Assembly: GCA_020631315.1 (NCBI GenBank)
Contig: JAHDHM010000090.1
Span: forward strand, 1 to 10,687
DNA from: Acidimicrobiales bacterium
GTDB lineage: Bacteria; Actinomycetota; Acidimicrobiia; Acidimicrobiales; Poriferisodaliceae
Direction of reading: 5' to 3'
Length of the DNA stretch: 10,687 nt
Both the position numbers and the translations under genes were made by a program. How positions within the stretch are numbered: the first letter of the stretch is position 1; every line of letters begins with the position of its first letter. A model generated the notes under the pieces. It was not told where the DNA came from. It searched no databases and saw nothing but the letters and a program-made list of their open reading frames with translations. Positions 1-7,080 of the stretch are shown in pieces.

Positions 1-683
1 AAGGCCAGCTCGCCACGCTCGACCATCTCGTACAGACGGTGCACGCCGGTGGTGGTCTCCTCGGAGACACCGCGGATGCCGTCGCGCATGGCGACGAAGT
101 CGATCGGGTTCTCGGCCGCGATCTTGTGCAGCAGCTTGTAGATCTCTTCCTCGTCGGGCGAGTCGGCGCCCTCGGGATCCGGGATCTCGCCGGCTTCCTG
201 GAAGCGGGCACCCATCAGCACGAACAGGGTGGCGTCGCCACCGTCGTCGAGAATCAGGTTCGGGCCGGTCTCACCAGGCCAACGCAGGGCCTGCTCGGTG
301 CACCACCAGTACTCCTCGAGGGTCTCGCCCTTCCAGGCGAACACGGGGGTACCACGGGGCTCGTCGACCGTGCCCTGGCGACCCACGGCGATGGCCGCAG
401 CGGCCTCGTCCTGGGTCGAGAAGATGTTGCAGCTCACCCAGCGCACCTCGGCACCGAGGTCCACGAGGGTCTCGATCAGCACGGCGGTCTGCACAGTCAT
501 GTGCAGCGAGCCCATGATGCGGGCACCGGCGAGCGGCTTCGAGTCGTAGTAGCGAGCGCGCAGCTCCATGAGGCCGGGCATCTCGACCTCGGCCAGTTCG
601 ATCTGCTTGCGGCCGCTGGCGGCGAGGCTCAGGTCAGCGACCTTGAAGCCGTCCGCGGGAAGGACAGGAGGAAGTTCAGACAC
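1..683 (-). CDS. ahcY: S-adenosylhomocysteinase (adenosylhomocysteine hydrolase), N-terminal part, cut by window edge
   Basis: AhcY reversibly hydrolyses S-adenosylhomocysteine to adenosine and homocysteine in the cytoplasm, using bound NAD, and so keeps SAM-dependent methylation running. The first 227 residues are visible. Family signatures appear in order: [15 protein letters not shown] (residues 59-73, with substrate-site His61), [14 protein letters not shown] (86-99), [19 protein letters not shown] (115-133), [10 protein letters not shown] (143-152) and [14 protein letters not shown] (207-220, with the catalytic Glu). The Lys/Asp pair and the NAD-binding Rossmann domain would lie beyond base 1, so the gene is partial only because of the window edge. 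The start is GTG at 683-681, with GGAG (minus strand, 694-691) seven nucleotides upstream. It follows the UPF0434 gene on the same strand after about 200 nt. Identity is very secure. Confidence 0.97.
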   Translation of the reverse strand, partial: MSELPPVLPADGFKVADLSLAASGRKQIELAEVEMPGLMELRARYYDSKPLAGARIMGSLHMTVQTAVLIETLVDLGAEVRWVSCNIFSTQDEAAAAIAVGRQGTVDEPRGTPVFAWKGETLEEYWWCTEQALRWPGETGPNLILDDGGDATLFVLMGARFQEAGEIPDPEGADSPDEEEIYKLLHKIAAENPIDFVAMRDGIRGVSEETTTGVHRLYEMVERGELA

Positions 684-704
684 AGGGGTTCTCCAGGTAT
701 TTCG

Positions 705-716
705 TCGGATATCCGA
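705..716. promoter_or_regulatory. 12-bp palindrome upstream of ahcY
   Basis: TCGGATATCCGA is a perfect palindrome lying just upstream of the ahcY Shine-Dalgarno (694-691). It overlaps a second small palindrome, CCGATCGG (713-720). The position suits an operator or a small leader hairpin, but no regulator is known. The whole 684-884 gap was read on the minus strand for SAM or SAH riboswitch cores and none was recognised. It also holds two weak inverted repeats (811-821 and 825-835) and one copy of the 36-bp duplication described separately. Confidence 0.3.
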
Positions 717-841
717 TCGGCACCTGGGCCCCTGCCCTGGACCGAAACTCCACGAAGGATCACGGCCCGTCACCATCCGGTGCGGGGTACCTGAAATCGA
801 GGGTATCTACTTCGGCCCGAAAGACAAGGCCCTTGAGTCAG

Positions 842-924
842 GCCTCGAACGTCGGGCTGACGCCCTCCGCCTCGGCTGTACTGGTTACGCCTCGAACGTC
901 GGGCTGACGCCCTCCGCCTCGGCT
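842..924 (-). repeat. 36-bp tandem duplication of the 3' end of the UPF0434 gene
   Basis: The 36 bases at 842-877 are identical to those at 889-924, a 47-bp repeat period. The 889-924 copy encodes the last residues of the UPF0434 protein (EAEGVSPTFEA) and is followed by its TAA stop. The 842-877 copy lies downstream of that stop, repeats the same peptide-coding bases and is followed by TGA. The perfect identity of a non-coding copy indicates a recent duplication. Confidence 0.9.
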
Positions 925-1121
925 TTGGCCATGAGGCGATCGACCTCGGTGGCGTCGATCGAGTTCGACTCCTCGATCAACATGATCGGGATGTCCTGGT
1001 CGATCGAGTACGTGCGAGACAGGCGCGGGTTCAGCAGCACCTGCTCGTCCTCGAAGTAGTAGAGCGGGCCCTTGTCCTCCGGGCAGGCGAGGATGGCGAG
1101 CAGCTGAGAGTCGAGGGCCAC
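885..1121 (-). CDS. UPF0434/Trm112-like small protein (78 aa)
   Basis: This is a small protein of the UPF0434/Trm112 family. Characterised Trm112 proteins activate methyltransferases, while the function of the bacterial single-domain versions is largely unknown. The core is visible as LLAILACPEDKGPLYYF (residues 7-23), NPRLSRTYSIDQDIPIMLIEES (31-52) and a helical tail. Only Cys13 remains of the zinc-binding cysteines of classical Trm112; the CPEDKGP form without a second Cys is, from memory, normal for actinobacterial members. The start is GTG at 1121-1119, preceded by AGGAG with six bases between. Longer in-frame starts would read through the repeat and hairpin region and give a low-complexity Arg/Pro leader, so they were rejected. 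The gene sits 107 nt after manB and before ahcY on the same strand. Its last 11-12 codons are duplicated downstream of its stop. Confidence 0.85.
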   Translation of the reverse strand: MALDSQLLAILACPEDKGPLYYFEDEQVLLNPRLSRTYSIDQDIPIMLIEESNSIDATEVDRLMAKAEAEGVSPTFEA

Positions 1122-1166
1122 GATGGTCTCCTGGGACGAACGTTCGGTGGGAAGGGTAGCGAGTTC

Positions 1167-1216
1167 CCTCCGGTCGGAGACCGGAGGACCAGCACAGCTC
1201 AGACCAGCGGTCTGAG
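1167..1216 (-). terminator. Two consecutive perfect GC-rich hairpins after manB
   Basis: In the direction of transcription the RNA first meets an 8-bp perfect stem (CTCAGACC/GGTCTGAG, 3-nt loop; 1216-1198) and then a 9-bp perfect stem (CCTCCGGTC/GACCGGAGG, 3-nt loop; 1187-1167). They start 13 nt past the manB stop and end 45 nt before the UPF0434 start. No T-run follows either, so they are not classical intrinsic terminators. U-less attenuating terminators or processing/stability hairpins are both possible in an actinobacterium. Confidence 0.5.
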
Positions 1217-1233
1217 GACCGGCACAGCTCAGA
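1184..1233 (-). repeat. 20-bp direct repeat spanning the manB stop codon
   Basis: Bases 1184-1203 and 1214-1233 match at 19 of 20 positions, with a 30-bp period. The 1214-1233 copy contains the real manB stop (TGA at 1231-1229). The other copy, just downstream, carries the same TGA at 1201-1199. This is a short tandem duplication of a gene end, and the junction of the copies builds the 8-bp hairpin at 1198-1216. Confidence 0.85.
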
Positions 1234-2584
1234 GGCCGAAGTGACCGCGGACCTCGTCGACGCGGGCGTCGACCTCGTCCTGGGTGGCAGCTTCGAGGTT
1301 GAGGCGCAGGAGCGGCTCGGTGTTCGACGGGCGGAGGTTGAACCACCAGTCGCCGAGATCGACGGTGAGCCCGTCGAGGCGATCCTGCTGTGCATCCGAG
1401 TAGATCTCGGCCACGCGCTCGATCACGGCCGCGGCGTCGGGCACGCGGGTGTTGATCTCGCCGGAGGCGACGTAGCGGTCGAGCGGAGCGATGATGCCCG
1501 ACAGCGGCTCGTCGGCGACCGACAGCTGCTCGAGGATGAACATCGAGGCGATCAGACCCGAGTCGGCCCGGAAGTTGTCACGGAAGTAGTAGTGACCCGA
1601 GTGCTCACCACCGAAGGCCGCACCCGTCTCGGCCATGACGGCCTTGATGTAGGAATGGCCGACCTTGGTGCGCACGGGTTCACCGCCGCCTTCGGTGATG
1701 ACCTCGACCGTCGACTTCGAGCAGATCAGGTTGTGGATGATCGGGCCGGGACCGGTCTGTTCGAGCACCGACTTGGCGACCATGGCCGTCGTGAGCGAGC
1801 CGGAGATGGGCTGGGCCTTCTCGTCGACGAGGAAGACGCGGTCAGCGTCGCCGTCGAAGGCGAGACCGACGTCGGCGCCGGTCTCGAGGACGCGGGCCTG
1901 GAGGTCTTTCAGGTTCTCCGGCTGGATCGGGTCAGCCGGGTGGTTCGGGAACGTGCCATCGAGCTCGGGATACAGGATCTCGAGATCGAACGGGAGCTTC
2001 TCGAACACCGCGGGGACGACATGGCCGCCCATGCCGTTGGCGGTGTCGGCGATCACCTTCAGCGGACGCAGCTTCGACGTGTCGATGAACGACAGGACGT
2101 GGTCGACGAAGGCCGGCAGCAGATCCTGCTGCTCGACCGAGCCCTCCCCCGTCGCCTCGACGCCGGCGGACGCCATGGCCTTGATGTCCATGAGGCCGGA
2201 CTCGGCGCCGATCGGCTTCGCACCGGCGTGGCACATCTTGATGCCGTTGTAGCCCGCAGGGTTGTGGGAAGCGGTGAACATCGCGCCGGGCAGGTCGAGG
2301 TGGCCCGCTGCGAAGTAGAGCATGTCGGTCGAGGCGAGACCGATGTCGACGACGTCGACGCCCTGACTGGTCGCACCATCGGCGAACGCCGCGGCGAACT
2401 CGACGCCGTCGGGGCGCATGTCGCGGGCGACGATGATCTTGTCGGTGCCGACGAAGCGGGCGAACGCTGCGCCGAGACCTCGGCACATCTCTGCGTCCAT
2501 CTGGTCCGGCACGGTGCCGCGTACGTCGTAGGCCTTGACGATGACGTCGAGGCGCTCCATCGGGATGGGGGTGGTGGAAGTCAT
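1229..2584 (-). CDS. manB: Phosphomannomutase/phosphoglucomutase
   Basis: This 451-residue cytoplasmic enzyme of the alpha-D-phosphohexomutase family interconverts hexose-6-phosphate and hexose-1-phosphate through a phosphoserine. In actinobacteria it supplies mannose-1-phosphate for GDP-mannose and mannosylated envelope glycans. All four family loops are intact: the catalytic serine loop TASHNP (104-109, Ser106), the metal loop DGDADR (244-249), the sugar loop GEHSG (326-330) and the phosphate loop RPSNTEP (418-424). Length is typical. The ATG start at 2584 has GAGG five nucleotides upstream; a second in-frame ATG at residue 9 is possible. The upstream GtrA-GT2 gene ends only 22 nt before, so co-transcription is expected. 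Strict substrate preference (mannose versus glucose) cannot be read from the sequence. A 20-bp duplication overlaps its stop codon. Confidence 0.95.
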   Translation of the reverse strand: MTSTTPIPMERLDVIVKAYDVRGTVPDQMDAEMCRGLGAAFARFVGTDKIIVARDMRPDGVEFAAAFADGATSQGVDVVDIGLASTDMLYFAAGHLDLPGAMFTASHNPAGYNGIKMCHAGAKPIGAESGLMDIKAMASAGVEATGEGSVEQQDLLPAFVDHVLSFIDTSKLRPLKVIADTANGMGGHVVPAVFEKLPFDLEILYPELDGTFPNHPADPIQPENLKDLQARVLETGADVGLAFDGDADRVFLVDEKAQPISGSLTTAMVAKSVLEQTGPGPIIHNLICSKSTVEVITEGGGEPVRTKVGHSYIKAVMAETGAAFGGEHSGHYYFRDNFRADSGLIASMFILEQLSVADEPLSGIIAPLDRYVASGEINTRVPDAAAVIERVAEIYSDAQQDRLDGLTVDLGDWWFNLRPSNTEPLLRLNLEAATQDEVDARVDEVRGHFGL

Positions 2585-2606
2585 CAGGACCTCAAGCTAG
2601 CGAGCA

Positions 2607-3788
2607 CTACTCGTTCCACTGGTCGACCGTTCGCTCCCGGGCTTCACCGATGTCGTAGTGACCCTGCGCAGACCAGCGGCGGACACGGAACACGTCGCGC
2701 ACCATCTTCACCGTGTCCGCGGCGAAGCTGATCGTCGACTCGTCGACGTTGTCGAGCAACGCGGGCACCTCGACGAGGGCGAGGCGATAGCGCTCCGCCA
2801 GGTGCAACACCTCGACGTCGAAGGCGAACCCGTTGATGCGAGTCAGGGAGAAGATGAGCTCTGCAGCGTCGCTGCGGAACCCCTTCAGGCCCGACTGGGT
2901 GTCGCGGTAGTGACCGAGCAAGACGACGTGGGTGAACAGGTTGAACACCAGCGAGCCGAGCTCACGGAAGCGACCCGCACCCTGGACCTTGGTCGTCTCG
3001 GCATGACGGCGACTGCCGACCACGACATCGGCACCGTGCTCGACCTCGGCCAGCAGGCGACGGAGCTGCCCGGGCGGGTAGGCGAGGTCGATGTCGGTGA
3101 AGATCCGCGCCCGGCCGCCGGCGGCCAGCATGCCGGCCCGTACCGCAGCGCCCTTGCCCATGTTCTCGGTCAACTCGACGACGAGATCGGCGCCGCCGAG
3201 GCGGGCTGCCTCTGCGGTCCCGTCGCTCGAGCCGTCGTCGACGATCACGATCTCGAGGTCGTCGCCGAACTCCGACAGTTCCCGGCGCAGTGTCCGCACC
3301 GAGTCGGCGACGATCGCCTCTGCCCGATATGCCGGCAGCACGACGGACAGCCGACGGGTTCCTGGCGGCTGCGGCCGGTCAGCCGATGGGACCTGGTCGG
3401 CTCGTACCGCGGCGAACAGCACACGCCGGTAGCGCAGCAGACGAACCGCAGCTCCGACAGCAACTGCAGCGGCCTTCGCCAACAGCAGCCACGGCGTCGA
3501 GTCGGGCAGCACCAGCGACGCGATCCCGACGACGGCGACGTCGGCCACCAACGCAGGACCGACCGCCGCAGCGAACGAGTCCACCTGATGGTCGACGAGT
3601 GCGTGCGAGTCGTCGGCGAACGTGATGCGACGATGCACTGCGAACGAGAGCACCGCAGCGATGGTCACCGCGACGATGTCGCCAACGACCCAGGGCAGCC
3701 CGGCATCGACCAACAGGACCACCAGGCCCACGTCGACCGCGGTCACCAGGAGTCCGACGGCGAGGAACCGTCGGAGCCGACGCTTCAC
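2607..3788 (-). CDS. GtrA-like membrane domain fused to family 2 glycosyltransferase (393 aa)
   Basis: The protein joins two modules. Residues 1-125 look like a GtrA domain, with four hydrophobic segments and the typical RRxTF (53-57) and late RYRRVLF (119-125) motifs. GtrA-type proteins are thought to help move polyprenyl-phosphate-linked sugars across the membrane. Residues 147-370 are a GT2 (GT-A fold) domain resembling dolichyl-phosphate mannose/glucose synthases: SVVLPAYRAE (148-157), VDDGSSDGT (183-191), NMGKG (209-213), the metal-binding TDIDLAYPP (231-239) and QSGLKGF (298-304). The likely job is making polyprenyl-phosphate hexose at the inner face and presenting it outside. The GTG start overlaps the stop of the upstream membrane gene (GTGA, 4 nt), which implies translational coupling. 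The stop is TAG. The GtrA-first order is the reverse of the commoner GT2-GtrA fusion. The sugar is unknown. Confidence 0.9.
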   Translation of the reverse strand: MKRRLRRFLAVGLLVTAVDVGLVVLLVDAGLPWVVGDIVAVTIAAVLSFAVHRRITFADDSHALVDHQVDSFAAAVGPALVADVAVVGIASLVLPDSTPWLLLAKAAAVAVGAAVRLLRYRRVLFAAVRADQVPSADRPQPPGTRRLSVVLPAYRAEAIVADSVRTLRRELSEFGDDLEIVIVDDGSSDGTAEAARLGGADLVVELTENMGKGAAVRAGMLAAGGRARIFTDIDLAYPPGQLRRLLAEVEHGADVVVGSRRHAETTKVQGAGRFRELGSLVFNLFTHVVLLGHYRDTQSGLKGFRSDAAELIFSLTRINGFAFDVEVLHLAERYRLALVEVPALLDNVDESTISFAADTVKMVRDVFRVRRWSAQGHYDIGEARERTVDQWNE

Positions 3789-6715
3789 CTCGGGGGTTCC
3801 TCCGAACCCTCCGCCGCATCGTCGTCGGCGTCGACCTGATCGAGCTCGGTCGTGTCGCCGTCGCCGGCATCCGTCCCGGTGGACGTCGCGGTGGACGTCG
3901 CGGTGGTGGCGGCGAACACGTCGAACACGGCGTCGTCGACCGACTCCGCGACCGGTCCGTCTGCGGTCTCCGCGGCGGGAGTGTCTCCCCAGAAGTCGTC
4001 ATCGGGGTCGACGGCGGCGGTGTCGTCGGGATCAGCGCCGGCGAGTGCGGCCACCTCTTCTCCGTTGACGGGATCGGTCGTGTCGGGATCCACGATCTCC
4101 AGGGTGCCGCCGGCGGCGTAGGCAGCCGCCTCGGCCTCGAGGTCTCGATCCCAGAAGGCCGGATCACCGGCTTCCTCCCGGCGACGAGCGAACGGGTCGA
4201 GACGGGCAGCGAGGTACAGCACCGCCACACCGGCGAGGGTCATGCCGTAGCCCGCGTACTCGACCATCGAGTCCTTGTACTCGAGAACGACATCGGTGTC
4301 CGTCGGCACGACGACCATGTAGTTCGGCGTGGCCCGGTAGATCTCACCGGCGCCGCTGTCGACGGTCCAGTTCGGGAAGTACGAGACCTTCACCAGCACC
4401 GGCACCCCGACCTGGTCCACGGAGAACGAGACCCGATCGTCCTCCAGCACCACGTTGGTGACCTCGACCGGCGGCAGCTCGTGCCGCGGTGCCGGACCGG
4501 CGACCTCGGTCTCACCGGACTCGAGGAGCGGCACTCGGGCCCACTCGTTGGGGCCGTCGTCGACGAGGATCACGTCGCGGGCGTTGTCGTCGTTGAACCA
4601 TGCGACCGCGGGGTCGGTCCACTCGCGGCCGCCGTGACCGATGCCGTCCACGACGGCGGGTTCGTACGTGAGTGCCTCGACCAGCGAGGTGCCTTGGACC
4701 TCGTAGACGGTCCATCCATCGCTCTGAGCGACAGGGACCAGGTCGTCGGGCCTCGATGCAGCTTCGCGCAGCGCCGTCTCGGAGAACGCGAGGTAGTACT
4801 TCACGCCCGTCAGGCGGAGATGGTCGATGCCGCGATCGATGTCGTAGCCGGAGTAGGGAATGTCGCGCATCGGGCGTGACGGGTCCTGCGACAACTCGGA
4901 CTGCATCAGGAAGTGATGCGGCACCGAGGCGGTCGACTCGAAGTACAGGCCCTCCATCGAGCCGATGCAGCCGTCGGTCCAGTGCGGCAGCAGCATCGGC
5001 GCCATCGGCGTGCCGTAGCGGTCCAGGTGCTCTCGGCCGAACTCCCACAGCGCTCGGCCACAGCCCCGGTCCTGACCGAGCTCGTCCATGGTCGTGATGA
5101 GGTTGAAGTACTCGGGGTACGCGGTCTTGCGCTCGTAGCCCGAGAAGTTCCAGTTCGCCCACCCGGACACGAAGTTGCGGTCGTCGGGTGACACCCGCAG
5201 CGGGCCCCAGGCGTAGCCGCCGTCGGCCGTGTTGTTGCCGCCCGGCAGCTGTCCGAGGTGCAGGCCCGTGTAGCCGTAGGCCAACGTCAGCGCGAGCAGC
5301 GGTGCGGCGAGGTACGCAGCGCGATGAGCGAGGTCGCCGCTCTTGTGGGACGACCACTGGCGTTGCAGTTCGTTGCCGATCGCTCGGCCCACGATCCAGA
5401 CGCCACACGCCGCCAGCACGTACAGGGCGAGGTACCAGAAGCCGAGGAAGCGGGCGTTCCACAGGCGGTCCTGCGGCCAGTGCACGAACCCCATGGCGGC
5501 GAGAAACGCCACGGCGGTCCAGGTCATGGCCATCCGGTTCCAGAACACGACACCCGCCACCGCACCGAGCGCGGCGAGCGCCAGCAGCCAGTGGGTCTCG
5601 AGGTGCGTGCCCGAGCCGAGGTTCTCCGGGAGGAACAGGTTCTCGCGGACCTGCGTGAGCTTCTCCCAGCCCATGTCGTTCAGGTACTCGCGGCGGGCGA
5701 GGAACGGGAACATCCAGAAGGCGGAGAGCAGAATGCCGGCGAGGCCGGCGGTGAGCGCCCACCAGGTACGACGCACCTCGGAGAGCAGCAGCAACGCGAC
5801 GATCGACAGCCAGGCGGCCAGGCGTGGCACCGCAGCATCGGTCAGGCGATGCACTGCGGCGAGCATCGAGATCGCAGCGACGGTCACCAGCAGTGTCTGA
5901 CCACCGCCGAGGAGACGCGGCAGGCGGTGGTAGGCCCGCACCGCCACGTAGAGCACGGCGGTGCCCACGGCGAAGGCCAACGGGATGAGGTGCGAGGTCG
6001 CGGTCGCCGCGAGGAACACGGCTGCCCAGACCCGGTGCGTGCCCTCGTCGACGCCACGGATGAAACAACCGAGGAAGACGAGCGCGAACGACAGGCTGAG
6101 CGAGAACGCGAACTCGCCGGCGAGGGTCGACGCGATGTTGCCGCCGTAGATCGTGAAGTTGAACTCGAAGACGAACAGCAGGCCGGCGACCGAGAACAGC
6201 GCCGGGGCCGGGAACGGCAGGCGGGCCATGCGGGCCAGGAACCACGCCGAGATCGGGATCGTCGTCACGCCGGCGACGGCGATCAGTTTGAAGGCGACGC
6301 CGTACGGCAAGAAGATGTCGAGCAGGACGATCAGCAGGTACGGCAGCACCATGTAGAAGTGCAGGGCCGGGAAGCCGCCGTACCAGTCCATGGTCCAGCC
6401 ACGGAACGAGCCACCGGACAGCAGGTTGTCGCGCAGGTAGGCCGGGCCCCACACGTGGGCGCCCATGTCGCCGCCGGCGGGCGTGGTGTCCAGGAAAATC
6501 TTGCTCGGATGCAGACGCCAGAACACCGTGAGCGCTGCGAGGGTGACCACGACGAACGTGATCCACGAGGTCACGGGCGCGTTGCGCACACGCGTGAGCA
6601 GTGGCTCGCGCTGCGAGATCAGCGAAGCAGGGTCCGGCGCATCAGGAGCGTCGTCGATGGCCGTCTCGTCGAGCGCGTCGGCGTCGTCGAGCGCGCGGGG
6701 GTTGCCGTCATCCAT
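3785..6715 (-). CDS. Large multi-pass membrane protein, GT-C-like/6-pyruvoyl-tetrahydropterin-synthase-related type (976 aa)
   Basis: This is a probable membrane glycosyltransferase of GT-C topology acting on the outer face with a lipid-linked sugar; the function is inferred. An acidic cytoplasmic N-terminus (1-48) precedes the first membrane segment (about 51-66). The first outer loop carries GGDMGAHVWGPAYLRDNL (81-98), matching the Asp-containing first-loop signature of GT-C enzymes and of the 'PTPS-related' membrane family. About a dozen hydrophobic segments run to roughly residue 480. A large extracytoplasmic domain (490-815) and a last membrane helix (about 820-837) follow. The tail (838-976) is Asp/Glu/Ala/Thr-rich and looks disordered. 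The ATG at 6715 was chosen because it is the first in frame; no strong ribosome site precedes it. It overlaps the GtrA-GT2 gene by 4 nt. Sequence similarity of this group is low, so donor and acceptor remain open. Confidence 0.85.
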   Translation of the reverse strand: MDDGNPRALDDADALDETAIDDAPDAPDPASLISQREPLLTRVRNAPVTSWITFVVVTLAALTVFWRLHPSKIFLDTTPAGGDMGAHVWGPAYLRDNLLSGGSFRGWTMDWYGGFPALHFYMVLPYLLIVLLDIFLPYGVAFKLIAVAGVTTIPISAWFLARMARLPFPAPALFSVAGLLFVFEFNFTIYGGNIASTLAGEFAFSLSLSFALVFLGCFIRGVDEGTHRVWAAVFLAATATSHLIPLAFAVGTAVLYVAVRAYHRLPRLLGGGQTLLVTVAAISMLAAVHRLTDAAVPRLAAWLSIVALLLLSEVRRTWWALTAGLAGILLSAFWMFPFLARREYLNDMGWEKLTQVRENLFLPENLGSGTHLETHWLLALAALGAVAGVVFWNRMAMTWTAVAFLAAMGFVHWPQDRLWNARFLGFWYLALYVLAACGVWIVGRAIGNELQRQWSSHKSGDLAHRAAYLAAPLLALTLAYGYTGLHLGQLPGGNNTADGGYAWGPLRVSPDDRNFVSGWANWNFSGYERKTAYPEYFNLITTMDELGQDRGCGRALWEFGREHLDRYGTPMAPMLLPHWTDGCIGSMEGLYFESTASVPHHFLMQSELSQDPSRPMRDIPYSGYDIDRGIDHLRLTGVKYYLAFSETALREAASRPDDLVPVAQSDGWTVYEVQGTSLVEALTYEPAVVDGIGHGGREWTDPAVAWFNDDNARDVILVDDGPNEWARVPLLESGETEVAGPAPRHELPPVEVTNVVLEDDRVSFSVDQVGVPVLVKVSYFPNWTVDSGAGEIYRATPNYMVVVPTDTDVVLEYKDSMVEYAGYGMTLAGVAVLYLAARLDPFARRREEAGDPAFWDRDLEAEAAAYAAGGTLEIVDPDTTDPVNGEEVAALAGADPDDTAAVDPDDDFWGDTPAAETADGPVAESVDDAVFDVFAATTATSTATSTGTDAGDGDTTELDQVDADDDAAEGSEEPPR
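3878..3906 (-). repeat. 12-bp tandem repeat in the acidic tail of the membrane protein
   Basis: The unit GGTGGACGTCGC occurs twice exactly (3878-3889, 3890-3901) and begins a third time (GGTGG, 3902-3906). In frame it encodes a Thr/Ala/Ser run (ATTATSTATST, about residues 935-945), so a change in copy number would alter the tail by four residues without a frameshift. Confidence 0.75.
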
Positions 6716-6767
6716 GGGAGATCCATGGTGCCACCGTTGCCAGCCCGAAACGGCGCGGTGCGGTGGT

Positions 6768-6953
6768 TCAGCGTCGGGCGGTGGTGGCGATCTGCGACAT
6801 GGCGGTGTCGCGGTCGGTGTTCACACCGTCGACGGACCACTCGCGACGGTCGCACGCCGAGCAGCAGTGCATCGTGACCGGAGCGGTCGGGGTCTCGAGG
6901 TGGATGGCCACCATCGGCCGGTCACACAGTGAACAACGCTGCTCTGTCGACAT
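6768..6953 (-). CDS. Small double-CxxC (zinc-ribbon-like) protein, 61 aa
   Basis: No family name was recognised. The protein has two cysteine knuckles, CSLC (residues 7-10) and CCSAC (30-34), spaced as in a small zinc ribbon, with HLE and MH residues between them. The second half (35-61) is polar and could be helical. It is probably a soluble cytoplasmic protein that binds zinc and perhaps nucleic acid or a partner protein; this is inference from the cysteines only. The start is ATG at 6953, with no good ribosome site nearby (a weak GGATCGG lies about 12 nt upstream). It ends 52 nt before the large membrane gene and follows a 127-nt hairpin-rich gap after the CPBP gene. Cysteine spacing and codon use favour a real gene. 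Confidence 0.7.
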   Translation of the reverse strand: MSTEQRCSLCDRPMVAIHLETPTAPVTMHCCSACDRREWSVDGVNTDRDTAMSQIATTARR

Positions 6954-7080
6954 TGCGTCGGCCGATCCGACCCGTTGGACGCGACGGGTTCCTCACACGA
7001 TCACCGTCTCTCGGCGATGTGTTCCGATCGGCAGCCATGGGTCGACCCATGAGGCTTTCGGACAGCGATTGAACCGCCGT
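6954..7080 (-). other. Hairpin-rich gap between the CPBP gene and the double-CxxC gene
   Basis: No gene is seen here. In transcription order the gap holds a perfect 16-bp palindrome CATGGGTCGACCCATG (7051-7036) flanked by a partly matching GGCT/AGCC, then a 7-bp stem ATCGCCG/CGGTGAT with one G-T wobble and a 5-nt loop (7018-7000), then a 6-bp stem ACCCGT/ACGGGT with an 8-nt loop (6989-6970). The wobble pairs only in minus-strand RNA. The palindrome could terminate CPBP transcription or be a repressor operator, and the others may form a leader for the small gene. No known riboswitch was recognised. Confidence 0.45.

Noticed and set aside
684..884. SAM or SAH riboswitch upstream of ahcY
   Set aside because: The leader was read on the minus strand for the conserved cores of these riboswitches and none matched; only small palindromes and the duplication are present.
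1241..2731. Long open frame on the plus strand opposite manB
   Set aside because: It is antisense to a complete, motif-rich phosphomannomutase and has an Arg/Gly/Asp/Val-rich shadow composition typical of high-GC DNA.
5258..6877. Long plus-strand frame opposite the GT-C-like gene
   Set aside because: Composition dominated by Arg, Glu, Gln and His with no motif; it mirrors the codon pattern of the membrane gene on the other strand.
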